From an uncultured Porphyromonadaceae bacterium (GTDB lineage: Bacteria > Bacteroidota > Bacteroidia > Bacteroidales > Muribaculaceae): a DNA stretch of 64,000 nt. Each line of letters begins with the position of its first letter. The stretch's first letter is position 1. Below the pieces are notes generated by a model. It had not been told where the DNA came from. It searched no databases and saw only the letters and a list, made by a program, of their open reading frames with translations. Made by a program: the position numbers and the translations under genes. The stretch is taken from the NCBI GenBank assembly GCA_902489275.1, contig CABTZK010000004.1, forward strand, positions 82,478-146,477. Reading direction: 5' to 3'. Of this stretch, positions 25,396 to 33,982 are shown in pieces.

Positions 25396-26463
25396 ATGAA
25401 AAAGCACAATTTCTATGCAGGTCCTTCAATTATGAGCCAGTACACCATTGAGCACACGATTGAGGCAATCAAAGATTTTGCTGGCATGGGGCTCTCGATT
25501 CTCGAGATTTCGCACCGCAGCAAGGAGTTCCAGGCCGTGATGGATGAGGCGCAGGCGCTGTTCAAAGAGCTGCTCGACATCCCCGAGGGCTACGAAGTCC
25601 TGTTCCTGGGCGGCGGCGCAAGCCTGCAATTCTGCCAAGTTCCTTATAACCTGCTGAAAAAGAAAGCCGGGTACCTCGACACAGGCACTTGGGCACACAA
25701 GGCCATCAAAGAGGCAAAGCTGTTTGGCGAGGTTGAGGTTTTGGCATCGAGCGAGGCCGACAACTACGTATATTATCCAAAGCCAACGCAAGTTCCCACC
25801 GACCTTGACTACTTGCACATCACGACCAACAACACGGTTTACGGCACCGAGCTTCGCGAAGACCTCGATGTGCCCGTGCGCTTAGTGGCCGACATGTCAA
25901 GCGATATTTTCAGCCGTCCTGTTGACGTTTCTAAATATGACCTCATCTACGGTGGCGCTCAAAAGAACGTGTCGCCGGCAGGCGTCACTTTCATCATCGT
26001 GAAGACCGATGTCCTGGGCCAGGCTCCCCGCGAGATTCCTACCATGCTCGACTACCGCACTCACGTGAAGAAAGGCTCGATGTTCAACACGCCTCCCGTG
26101 CTGCCCATCTACGGCGCATTGCAGACTTTGAGATGGTACAAGGAGCTGGGCGGCGTGAAAGAGCTCCAGAAAATGGACGAGGAGAAAGCCCGCGTGCTCT
26201 ACGACGCGATCGACAACAGCAAGATGTTCGTGGGCACCGTTCGTCCCGACAGCCGCTCGATCATGAACGTGTGCTTCGTGATGAAGCCCGAGTACAAGGA
26301 ACTTGAGAAGGACTTCATCGACTTCGCCACCACCAAGGGCATCATGGGCATCAAGGGCCACCGCTCGGTGGGCGGTTTCCGCGCATCGCTCTACAACGCT
26401 CTCCCACTGGATAGCGTCAAGGTGCTCACCGCTGCCATGAAGGAATTCGAGAGCAAGCACTGA
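25396..26463 (+). CDS. serC: Phosphoserine aminotransferase
   Basis: The 355-residue PLP enzyme converts 3-phosphohydroxypyruvate and glutamate to phosphoserine; it also serves in pyridoxal phosphate synthesis in some bacteria. Marks are the N-terminal NFYAGPSIM (the usual form is NFxAGPA), the cofactor Lys in YGGAQKNVSPAGV, and the closing GHRSVGGFRASLYNA. serA follows 122 bases downstream, so the two steps of serine synthesis are adjacent, with serC first. A TAAATTTG promoter box lies about 50 bases upstream. Confidence 0.96.
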   Translation: MKKHNFYAGPSIMSQYTIEHTIEAIKDFAGMGLSILEISHRSKEFQAVMDEAQALFKELLDIPEGYEVLFLGGGASLQFCQVPYNLLKKKAGYLDTGTWAHKAIKEAKLFGEVEVLASSEADNYVYYPKPTQVPTDLDYLHITTNNTVYGTELREDLDVPVRLVADMSSDIFSRPVDVSKYDLIYGGAQKNVSPAGVTFIIVKTDVLGQAPREIPTMLDYRTHVKKGSMFNTPPVLPIYGALQTLRWYKELGGVKELQKMDEEKARVLYDAIDNSKMFVGTVRPDSRSIMNVCFVMKPEYKELEKDFIDFATTKGIMGIKGHRSVGGFRASLYNALPLDSVKVLTAAMKEFESKH

Positions 26464-26477
26464 TTTTAAGGACTCCA

Positions 26478-26523
26478 GCACTGGGACAAGGGGGCTCGAG
26501 CAGAGATCCCCACGTCCCAGCGC
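26478..26523 (+). other. Hairpin between serC and serA
   Basis: AGCACTGGGAC pairs with GTCCCAGCGCT (one mismatch), with an inner GGG/CCC. There is no T-run, so it may slow or process the serC-serA transcript and not end it. Confidence 0.45.
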
Positions 26524-26585
26524 TCACGTAGTGAGACCGAATACATTCATGTTCAACCCACCATTAAAAACAATAATTTAACAAG

Positions 26586-27503
26586 ATGAAGATTTTAGTT
26601 GCAACCACTAAGCCATTTGCCCCTGCCGCAGTGAAAGGCATCAAGGAAGTCATAGAGGCCGCCGGCCACGAGATGGTTCTCGTTGAGAAAGGCACCAAGG
26701 AAGATATGAAGAAAGCCGTTGCCGATTGCGCCGGCTTGATTGTGCGTAGCGATATTGTCGACAAGGAAGTGATGGACGCTGCACCAGAGCTCAAGGTTGT
26801 GGTTCGCGCCGGAGCGGGCTACGACAACATCGACTTGGCCGAGGCTACCAAGCACGGCATCTGCGTGATGAACACGCCTGGCCAGAACAGCAACGCCGTT
26901 GCCGAGCTGGTATTGGGCATGATGGTCACGCTCGTGCGCAACCGCTACAATGGCAAGAGCGGATCGGAACTCAAAGGGAAAACGCTGGGTATTCACGCCT
27001 ATGGGGCTGTGGGCCGCAATGTGGCTCGCATCGCCAAAGGCTTCGAGATGAAAGTGAGCGCGCTCGACCCCTGGGTGAAAGACGAAGTGATGATTGCCGA
27101 CGGCATCACCCCCGTGCACAGCGTTGAGGAACTGTACGAGAACAACCAGTATGTGAGCCTCCACATCCCAGCAACCAACGAGACCCGCAAATCGGTGAAC
27201 AAGGCGCTCATCGAGCTGTTGCCCAAGAATGGCGTTCTCATCAATGCCGCTCGCAAAGAAGTGATTGACGAGGAAGGCCTGGCCGCAGCGCTGGCCGACC
27301 GCGACGACATTCGCTACATTGCCGACATCAAGCCCGACAATGGCGACGAGCTGACAGAAAAATATGGCGACCGCGTGTTCTTCACCCCGAAGAAAATGGG
27401 CGCACAGACGGCTGAGGCCAACATCAACGCCGGCCTTGCTGCCGCCAACCAAGTCGTTGCTCACCTCAAAGATGGCTGGAACCGTTTCCAAGTGAACAAG
27501 TAG
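26586..27503 (+). CDS. serA: D-3-phosphoglycerate dehydrogenase, short type III form
   Basis: The 305-residue NAD-dependent enzyme carries out the first step of serine synthesis. It has the D-isomer 2-hydroxyacid dehydrogenase fold, with the NAD loop GIHAYGAVGRNVARIAKG and the substrate-site segments RAGAGYDNIDL and NAARKEVIDE. There is no C-terminal ACT domain, so feedback inhibition by serine through ACT is not possible. The usual catalytic His (TPHxGA) is replaced by Lys in FFTPKKMGAQTAEA; this is the known type III(K) variant, also found in Entamoeba. It is downstream of serC and ends at a strong terminator. Confidence 0.93.
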   Translation: MKILVATTKPFAPAAVKGIKEVIEAAGHEMVLVEKGTKEDMKKAVADCAGLIVRSDIVDKEVMDAAPELKVVVRAGAGYDNIDLAEATKHGICVMNTPGQNSNAVAELVLGMMVTLVRNRYNGKSGSELKGKTLGIHAYGAVGRNVARIAKGFEMKVSALDPWVKDEVMIADGITPVHSVEELYENNQYVSLHIPATNETRKSVNKALIELLPKNGVLINAARKEVIDEEGLAAALADRDDIRYIADIKPDNGDELTEKYGDRVFFTPKKMGAQTAEANINAGLAAANQVVAHLKDGWNRFQVNK

Positions 27504-27545
27504 GCACAGATTTTGCTGTCTCGCTCCATATCGACAGCATGATTG

Positions 27546-27587
27546 AAAATAGAAAAACGAGCATGACAACTCGTTTTTCTATTTTTT
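27546..27587 (+). terminator. Terminator of serA
   Basis: AAAATAGAAAAACGAG (27546-27561) and its exact complement (27570-27585) form a perfect 16-base stem, followed by T. The hairpin directly precedes the TATCTTTG promoter box (27592-27599) of the MATE gene. Confidence 0.85.
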
Positions 27588-27671
27588 GTTGTATCTTTGC
27601 GAATCGGCAGTGAATGCTACAAAAGATTAGGGAAATGGCTGCCGCCACGACAAAACAGCCAACATGATGCA

Positions 27672-29027
27672 ATGAACGAGAACAACAGATCAACCTTAGA
27701 ATTAGGCACAAAACCCGTGAGGCAATTGCTTCTGCAATATGCCCTGCCGGCCATCGTTGCCATGACGGCCGCGTCGCTTTATAACATTGTTGACAGTATC
27801 TTCATTGGGCAGGGTGTTGGGCCGCTGGCCATCTCGGGGCTTGCCATCACTTTCCCGTTCATGAACCTGCTGGCGGCCTTTGGCGCGGCCATCGGCGTTG
27901 GCACTTCAGCATCGATTTCAATCAGGCTGGGGCAGCGTGACTACAAGTCGGCGCAAAACATCTTTGGCAACAGCCTCACGCTGAATGTGATAGTGGGTGT
28001 CGTGCTCGGCGTTCTCGGGTTGCTGCTGCTCGACCCCACGTTGCGTTTCTTTGGCGCAAGCGAGCAAACCTTGCCCTACGCTCGCGACTACATGACGGTG
28101 ATTTTGCTGGGCAACGTGATCACGCATCTTTATTTTGGGCAGAACGCCGTGCTCCGAGCCGCCAGCAAGCCGCGACAGGCGATGCTGTCGACCATTTTCA
28201 CGGTCGTTATCAACACCGTGCTCGACCCGATTTTCATTTGGCCGTTGCACATGGGCATCAGGGGCGCTGCGCTGGCCACCGTCATCTCGCAACTGATTGC
28301 CTTGGCCTGGGTATTGCACCTCTTCAGCAACAAAAGCGAGCTGCTGCACTTGAGGCGTGGCATTTATCGCCTGAAGTCCGCCTATGTCAAGGAGATTATC
28401 GCCATCGGCATTTCGCCATTTGCCATGAACGTGTGCTCGTGCGTGATTGTGATTTTCATCAACACGGCACTGGTGCGCTATGGCGGCGACCTGTCGGTGG
28501 GTGCCTTCGGCATTGCAAACCGCATCGCCTTCCTCTTCTTCATGGTCGTGATGGGCATCACGCAAGGCATGCAGCCCATCGTGGGCTACAACTACGGCGC
28601 CCTGCGCTACGACCGCATGCTGAGCGCGCTCAGGCTGGCCATTGTGGCGGCCGTCGCCGTGATGACGGCGGGATGGGTCACCGGTGAATTCCTCTCTGGC
28701 TATTGCGCGCGCCTTTTCACGAGCGACGCACACCTTCTCGCAATTTCAAAGCGTGCCATGATGATTAACATGGCGGCTTTCCCGCTCATCGGCTACCAGG
28801 CCGTTGTCACCAACTTTTTCCAGAGCATCCGAAAGGTGAAAGCGAGCATTTTCCTCTCGTTGTCGCGGCAGTTGATTTTCTTGTTGCCGCTGCTCATTGC
28901 GCTTCCTCCCTTCATGGGTACCGATGGCGTGTGGTGGTCGATGCCTATCAGCGACAGCATCGCATTCGCCACCGCGCTCATCATGATGAGCGTGTACCAG
29001 AAAAAACTAAAAGCAGAGGAGCGATGA
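27672..29027 (+). CDS. MATE-family multidrug/toxin exporter
   Basis: The inner-membrane protein has 451 residues and twelve predicted helices in two MatE halves (about 20-180 and 245-410). It begins with the typical ...ELGTKPVRQLLLQYALPAI and has the first-half motif SLYNIVDSIFIGQGVG. It exports organic cations or metabolites by Na+ or H+ antiport; substrate unknown. The start is the ATG at 27672, because the upstream in-frame ATG (27597) lies inside the TATCTTTG promoter box. It converges on a small lipoprotein gene 15 bases away. Confidence 0.9.
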   Translation: MNENNRSTLELGTKPVRQLLLQYALPAIVAMTAASLYNIVDSIFIGQGVGPLAISGLAITFPFMNLLAAFGAAIGVGTSASISIRLGQRDYKSAQNIFGNSLTLNVIVGVVLGVLGLLLLDPTLRFFGASEQTLPYARDYMTVILLGNVITHLYFGQNAVLRAASKPRQAMLSTIFTVVINTVLDPIFIWPLHMGIRGAALATVISQLIALAWVLHLFSNKSELLHLRRGIYRLKSAYVKEIIAIGISPFAMNVCSCVIVIFINTALVRYGGDLSVGAFGIANRIAFLFFMVVMGITQGMQPIVGYNYGALRYDRMLSALRLAIVAAVAVMTAGWVTGEFLSGYCARLFTSDAHLLAISKRAMMINMAAFPLIGYQAVVTNFFQSIRKVKASIFLSLSRQLIFLLPLLIALPPFMGTDGVWWSMPISDSIAFATALIMMSVYQKKLKAEER

Positions 29028-29041
29028 GCAGGACGGCTTGC

Positions 29042-29227
29042 CTAATCGTGGTAAGCGTCATCGAGGTCAATCTCACTGTTCATCATCATGAGGTCGTCGA
29101 TGGCATCATGCTGGTCCCACTCGCCGTCCTCGTAGATAGCGCCACGGCTGGGGACACATGCCGCCAGGCCGCCCATCGATGCGGCGGCCAGTCCAATCAT
29201 TACAATATACTTGACAAGTTTCTTCAT
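29042..29227 (-). CDS. Small lipoprotein of unknown function
   Basis: The 61-residue precursor has a Lys-rich start, a hydrophobic stretch and a lipobox ending at Cys24 (GGLAAC). The mature part of 38 residues is short and acidic (EDGEWDQHDAIDDL, EIDLDDAYHD). A GTG two codons upstream could also serve as start. Orthologues appear to be common in Bacteroidales as tiny lipoproteins, but I do not recognise a function. It is read leftward between the MATE gene and the U32 peptidase gene; it starts only 50 bases from the end of that gene and may be the end of its transcript. Confidence 0.6.
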   Translation of the reverse strand: MKKLVKYIVMIGLAAASMGGLAACVPSRGAIYEDGEWDQHDAIDDLMMMNSEIDLDDAYHD

Positions 29228-29276
29228 CGCCACGTCATCAAATGAAGGAATCCTTTCTTTAAGGAGGGGCGCTCGG

Positions 29277-31118
29277 TCACGACACGTAGAGTTTCATCTC
29301 GCAATTCCGGCAGTCGCACTCCACACGCAATCTCACGCCATTGCTGCTCAAGTAGAGCGGGTCGGGAAATGACCTCGCCTGGGGATCTTTCTTGCAGCAG
29401 GCCAGCTCGCGACGCAGGCAGTAGCGCGTGTGCATCACCGGCACGTCGCGTGCGGGCTGCCGGACTTCAAGCGCGGGCTCGATGCGGCACACCCCATGGT
29501 CACGGTAGAGTTGCTCGGCAAGGCGGTTGGCCACATTGTCGGCGCAAGTGAGTTCGCTGACGGGACACTGGCTCGACAAGTCTTCTTGGCGGCGTGTCTC
29601 CCTTTGAAAAGTGATCAGCTGAGCCCGGTCAAGCCGCTCAATCGTCTCGCGCCGCAGCCGCGTGAGGGCCGAGTTCGGGATAAACTTGCTTCCCATCACC
29701 TCGGCATGAGTCAACCGGTAGATGGTGTTGCCCAACTTGGCCAATGCGCTTTTCTGCTGCTCGTCTTGCGGCGACTGGGCCTCGTCGAGCGGCTGCACGT
29801 CGATGCTGTGCGTCACCCTGTTGCCACGCTCGTCTTGCAATTGCAAGCAAAGCAGGTCGCCCGCTGTCCACAATCGCGCGTCGACCGAGACACGGCGGTC
29901 GGCACTGGGCTTGGCCAGCAAGTCGCCGAAAGCCTTGTCGTGGGTTCTGCACACCCTCGCCCCGCGAGGGATGGGCATGGCGTCTTTGAGCATGAGCCAG
30001 CGCCCTTGCACACGGTTCACCCGAAATCCGGTGTATGCCCCATTGAGGTCAAAGTAGCTCAATCCATCGCCGTTGGCGACTTGAGCCTGCGTGTCGAGCC
30101 TCACGGCCTTGCCATTGACCTCCAGCACCGTTCCAAGCGGCTCGCCCAAAGATTTTGGGGTGTCGATCGACGCCATTTTATGGCCGTCGCGCTTCACGCG
30201 CCCATCTAAGAAATAAGTCGTGAACGAGCGGTTAAAGCTCTTGCTCACATCGGGCGTGAACGTGAATGCGCTCTCGCCCCATGAGCTGCGGCAATATTGC
30301 CCGCCGCGGCCGGCCATCACGCTGTCGAGCCGCTGGCGATAGTAGGCGACCACATTTTTCACATAGGCCATGTCTTTGAGCCGCCCCTCGATTTTCAACG
30401 AGGAGATCCCCGCCTCCATCATGCCCATCAAGTAGTCGCTGGCATTCAAGTCTCTCAACGACAGCAAGTGCTTGTTCTTGACCAGCTTGCGTCCCTCGGC
30501 ATCTTCCAAGTCGTAGGCTAAGCGGCACATTTGCGCGCACTCGCCCCGATTGGCGCTACGGCCCTTCAGGCACTGGCTCACTTGGCAACGTCCGCTATAG
30601 CTCACGCAAAGGGCTCCATGCACAAATCCCTCAAGCGGCATGCTGGGCACTGCCGCACGCACCGCCTCGATTTCGCTCAATGTGAGCTCACGAGGCAGCA
30701 CAATCCGCGAGAAGCCTAACGAGGCTAGGAATTGCGCTTTCTCGGGTGTGCGCACGTCGCACTGCGTGCTGGCATGAAGCGCGATTGGGGGCAAGTCCAT
30801 GCGCAAGATGCCCAAGTCTTGCACGATAATCGCATCCACGCCTGCACCGTAGAGGTCGCGGATGAGTCGCTCCACTTGCTTGAGCTCGTGGTCATAGACA
30901 AGCGTGTTGACGGTGGCATAGAGCCGCACGCCAAACTGATGCGCGAAACGGGCAACCCGAGCCATGTCGCTGGTTGAGTTGCCCGCAAGGGCTCTCGCTC
31001 CATGGCTCGACGGCCCCATGTACACGGCATCGGCTCCGTGGGCGATGGCCTCGATGGCAATCTCGGCATCACGAGCTGGAGCGAGTAACTCGATAGGACG
31101 AACGTCAGTTTTCATCAT
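29277..31118 (-). CDS. Peptidase U32-family protein, RlhA-like
   Basis: The protein has about 613 residues. The N-terminal TIM-barrel domain carries the U32 signature EGFVHGALCVSYSGRCQVS with its cysteines, followed by further cysteines (ECAQMC). A C-terminal domain of the DUF3656 kind ends with a Cys cluster (CDCRNC). The length and domain order match RlhA (YdcP), which hydroxylates C2501 of 23S rRNA in E. coli, better than a true collagenase; annotation as a protease is historical. An ATG at 31115 is the alternative start. TAAATTTG lies on the minus strand at 31132-31125, about 7 bases before the start codon, so the mRNA is probably leaderless. Confidence 0.85.
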   Translation of the reverse strand: MMKTDVRPIELLAPARDAEIAIEAIAHGADAVYMGPSSHGARALAGNSTSDMARVARFAHQFGVRLYATVNTLVYDHELKQVERLIRDLYGAGVDAIIVQDLGILRMDLPPIALHASTQCDVRTPEKAQFLASLGFSRIVLPRELTLSEIEAVRAAVPSMPLEGFVHGALCVSYSGRCQVSQCLKGRSANRGECAQMCRLAYDLEDAEGRKLVKNKHLLSLRDLNASDYLMGMMEAGISSLKIEGRLKDMAYVKNVVAYYRQRLDSVMAGRGGQYCRSSWGESAFTFTPDVSKSFNRSFTTYFLDGRVKRDGHKMASIDTPKSLGEPLGTVLEVNGKAVRLDTQAQVANGDGLSYFDLNGAYTGFRVNRVQGRWLMLKDAMPIPRGARVCRTHDKAFGDLLAKPSADRRVSVDARLWTAGDLLCLQLQDERGNRVTHSIDVQPLDEAQSPQDEQQKSALAKLGNTIYRLTHAEVMGSKFIPNSALTRLRRETIERLDRAQLITFQRETRRQEDLSSQCPVSELTCADNVANRLAEQLYRDHGVCRIEPALEVRQPARDVPVMHTRYCLRRELACCKKDPQARSFPDPLYLSSNGVRLRVECDCRNCEMKLYVS

Positions 31119-31302
31119 TGTTTGCAAATTTAGTAAATGCGTGTGGAATTTCGTCCGAAATCCCATCGGAAAATCAACTTTTCGGATTGGAAACACCCAT
31201 TTCACTGCCTGAAAATGACGAAACGCCTCTGGAAATGCCCCATGAAACCCTTGAAATTTAATCATTCAATGCCACTTTTAATAGTTTTTAGAGTTGAAGC
31301 GC

Positions 31303-31332
31303 TTGCTTGCCGAGAAATTATGCGTAACTTTG
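31303..31332 (+). promoter_or_regulatory. Promoter of bamD-rpoZ
   Basis: TTG (31303-31305), 19 bases, TAACTTTG (31325-31332), 48 bases before bamD. Confidence 0.8.
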
Positions 31333-31380
31333 CATGCTCAATGCGCAATGTGCGCAAGGCAAATACGTTTTTAAGGGCTC

Positions 31381-32181
31381 ATGACAAGTAGATTGATTAC
31401 ACTATTGTGCGCTGTTGCACTGCTCGCTGGCTGCGGCGAGTACAACAAGGCACTGAAAAGCACCGACTACAGCTATAAGTTCGACTTCGCCAAAAAAGCT
31501 TTTGAGCAAAAAAAGTACACTCAGGCCTACACCTTGCTTGAGAATTGCTACACCGTCTTCAAAGGCACTCCCAAGGGCGAGGAGTCGCTCTACTTGCTCG
31601 GGTTGAGTTATTACGAGAACAAAGACTACATGAACGCTGGCACCTACTTCAAGCAGTACTATCAGCAATATCCCAAGGGGCAGTACACCGAGCTGGCCCG
31701 GTACTATTGCGGCTATGGCTACTACCTCGACTCTCCTGAGGCCCAGCTTGACCAAACCGAAACACTCAGCGCCATTGAGGAGCTGCAAGCATTTCTTGAC
31801 TACTTCCCCAAGAGCGACAAAGTGTCGATTGCCCAAAATGCCATCTTTGAGTTGCAAGACAAGCTGGTGCTCAAGGAACTGCAAAACGCTCAACTCTACT
31901 ACAACTTGGGAAACTACATGGGCAACAACTATGAGAGCGCGGTGATCACGGCCAAGAATGCCATGAAGGCCTACCCTTACAGCAAGTACAAGGAACAACT
32001 TGCGATGCTCGTGCTCAAGGCGCGCTACAGCGAGGCCAGCGAGAGCGTGGAGGAGAAAAAGCGCGAGCGCTTCGGCACGGTCATCGACGAGTACTATGCC
32101 TTTATCAATGACTTCCCCGACAGCAAAGACCGCAAGGAGGCCGACGGCATCTTCAAAATCGCGTCGAAGTACGTGCAATAA
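31381..32181 (+). CDS. bamD: Outer-membrane assembly lipoprotein BamD
   Basis: The 266-residue lipoprotein has a lipobox ending at Cys18 (VALLAGC) and five tetratricopeptide-like repeats (about residues 30-245; e.g. GEESLYLLGLSYYENKDYMNAG). BamD binds the BamA POTRA domains and is essential for barrel-protein insertion. It is followed after 38 bases by rpoZ, the usual Bacteroidetes order. Confidence 0.92.
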   Translation: MTSRLITLLCAVALLAGCGEYNKALKSTDYSYKFDFAKKAFEQKKYTQAYTLLENCYTVFKGTPKGEESLYLLGLSYYENKDYMNAGTYFKQYYQQYPKGQYTELARYYCGYGYYLDSPEAQLDQTETLSAIEELQAFLDYFPKSDKVSIAQNAIFELQDKLVLKELQNAQLYYNLGNYMGNNYESAVITAKNAMKAYPYSKYKEQLAMLVLKARYSEASESVEEKKRERFGTVIDEYYAFINDFPDSKDRKEADGIFKIASKYVQ

Positions 32182-32219
32182 TGACAACAAACCGTTTCAC
32201 AACAATAAATTCGTAACAG

Positions 32220-32558
32220 ATGGATTACAAGAAAACCAATGCTCCACTCACGACTACAGTTCACGACATCATCGAGATGGCAAAGCCCACGAGCAACATC
32301 TATGAGACCGTGTGCATCATCAGCAAGCGAGCCAACCAGATTTCCGCTGAAATGAAAGGCGATTTGGAAAAGAAATTGCAAGAGTTCGCCTCGCTGAACG
32401 ATAACCTTGAGGAAATTTCGGAGAACCGCGAGCAAATTGAAATCTCAAAGTATTACGAGAAACTTCCCAAGCCAACCCTCATCGCTACTCAGGAGTACAC
32501 CGACGACAAGCTCGTTTACCGTAACGTGGCCAAGGAGAAGGACGAATTCAACTTCTAA
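32220..32558 (+). CDS. rpoZ: RNA polymerase omega subunit
   Basis: The 112-residue RPB6/omega homologue helps assemble RNA polymerase. Visible are the N-terminal MDYKKTNAP, the central IYETVCIISKRANQIS helix (the omega/RPB6 core) and a C-terminal extension ending in EKDEFNF that is typical of Bacteroidetes omega. Its partner upstream is bamD; a terminator follows at 32599. Confidence 0.9.
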   Translation: MDYKKTNAPLTTTVHDIIEMAKPTSNIYETVCIISKRANQISAEMKGDLEKKLQEFASLNDNLEEISENREQIEISKYYEKLPKPTLIATQEYTDDKLVYRNVAKEKDEFNF

Positions 32559-32598
32559 CAGTCAGTGTCCCTCTCCAGGAGCTGTTGACAAAAGACAG

Positions 32599-32634
32599 GC
32601 CGTGATTCTGCTTGAGCAGGGTCACGGCTTTTTT
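32599..32634 (+). terminator. Terminator of bamD-rpoZ
   Basis: GCCGTGA (32599-32605) and TCACGGC (32622-32628) with an inner CTGC/GCAG helix, then six T. Confidence 0.9.
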
Positions 32635-32658
32635 GTGAAGACAGCATCAATCTCTCCA

Positions 32659-33117
32659 TCATCCCAGGAGCGCAGTCGTGCCCCAAATGACCGCTGCATA
32701 GCGCAGACACTTGCCGATGGCCATGAAAGTGGCCGTTCCCCAGGGATTGGCTTTCAAGAGGCCCAGCGCCACTGTGAGCGCGGAGCCAAAGATGGGGATG
32801 AAAGCAAGCAACGCTGTCCAAGCGCCATAGCTTTGGACCCAAGCCGATGCGCTGTCGAGCTTTTCCTTTTTCACGTGCAGCCAGCGCTCTATCCATTCCA
32901 TATTGCCCAAGTGGCCAAGCCAATAGCAAGTCATTCCTCCCAACACGTTTCCAGCAAGCGCTACCCACAGGGTAAACCAGGGGTCAAGCCCCAACGGTCC
33001 TACAGCCACGACAACAAGTGCCTCGCTGCTAAACGGAACCACGGTGCCTGCTACGAGCGCGCCGATGAAAATCCCCCAATAGCCGTATTGGACAAAAAAT
33101 CCTACCAAAGCTTCCAT
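32659..33117 (-). CDS. DedA/YqaA-family membrane protein
   Basis: The inner-membrane protein has 152 residues and about four helices. Family features are GYWGIFIGALVAGTVVPFSSEAL and FIPIFGSALTVALGLLKANPW. DedA-like proteins are thought to be lipid scramblases or to support proton-motive force and undecaprenyl phosphate recycling; short YqaA forms are not characterised. I use the ATG at 33117, since the upstream frame to 33222 overlaps the CvfB-like gene and is not membrane-like. It lies 17 bases downstream of that gene. Confidence 0.85.
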   Translation of the reverse strand: MEALVGFFVQYGYWGIFIGALVAGTVVPFSSEALVVVAVGPLGLDPWFTLWVALAGNVLGGMTCYWLGHLGNMEWIERWLHVKKEKLDSASAWVQSYGAWTALLAFIPIFGSALTVALGLLKANPWGTATFMAIGKCLRYAAVIWGTTALLG

Positions 33118-33134
33118 GATAGAGCACCTGTGCC

Positions 33135-33965
33135 TTATAGCAGGGTCGTTTTCTTGCCTAAGCTGATTTTTTTGAGTTTGTAGAGCTGTCCCAGCGCTTT
33201 TTTGAAATCCTTTTTGCTGCAATTAAAGGTTTCCAGGATGTCCTTGGGGTCGCTCTTGTCGCCCAGCTCCATGCTGCCTCCATGCGACTTGAGATGGTCG
33301 ATGATGGCCATTGCGAGGTCATCGACGCGCAATTTCTCGATTTTCTCAAGGGTGACATCAATCTTCTCGTCGTCGCGCACTTGCTTGATGAAGCCCACTC
33401 GGCGGTCGCCAATGTTGAGGTCGCCATAGACTTCGTTGTCGTAGATTAACCCCCAGAAAAGGTTGTCGACAATCACCTTGTAGCCCAAGTCGGTGCGCTG
33501 CACGACCAGCACATCCACTTTTTGGCGGTGGTAGTAGTTGGGCAGGCGGTTATCGAGGAACTTGCCAAGTTTGGCCGAAGCGACAATGCGCTTGCTCTCG
33601 TCGTCAAGATAGACATAGACCACATAGCTGCGTCCCGCCTTCATCTTGACGCGTTGCTCGCGGAAAGGGCACAGCAGCTCCTTGTTGGCCAGCCCCCAGT
33701 CAAGGAAAGCGCCCACCTCGTTCACCTGGCTCACGCGCATGAGCGCAAAGTCACCCACCTGGGCGACGGGCTTCTCGGTGGTCGCCACAGGACGGTTTTC
33801 TGAATCGTTGTAGACAAACACCCTCATCGTATCGCCCTCTTGCTCGCTTCCCGTGAGGTAGCGCTTGGGCAGCAGCACCTCCTGGCCTTCCTCATCGGCC
33901 AGATAGCATCCAAAGTCAACCATTCGGTTCACTTTCAGTTCATTATATTTTCCGATTTTCATCAT
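33135..33965 (-). CDS. CvfB-like S1-domain RNA-binding protein
   Basis: The 276-residue protein has the layout of CvfB: N-terminal S1-like OB folds (MMKIGKYNELKVNRMVDFGCYL and FALMRVSQVNEVGAFLDWGL), a third one around VDVLVVQRTDLGYKVIVDN, and a C-terminal winged helix (about 205-276). In Gram-positive bacteria CvfB binds RNA and influences virulence gene expression; the role in Bacteroidetes is unknown but the family is widespread there. It is tandem with the helicase gene upstream (17-base gap) and the DedA gene downstream, so all three are likely one operon. Confidence 0.85.
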   Translation of the reverse strand: MMKIGKYNELKVNRMVDFGCYLADEEGQEVLLPKRYLTGSEQEGDTMRVFVYNDSENRPVATTEKPVAQVGDFALMRVSQVNEVGAFLDWGLANKELLCPFREQRVKMKAGRSYVVYVYLDDESKRIVASAKLGKFLDNRLPNYYHRQKVDVLVVQRTDLGYKVIVDNLFWGLIYDNEVYGDLNIGDRRVGFIKQVRDDEKIDVTLEKIEKLRVDDLAMAIIDHLKSHGGSMELGDKSDPKDILETFNCSKKDFKKALGQLYKLKKISLGKKTTLL

Positions 33966-33982
33966 ATTCTACTTTATATATT

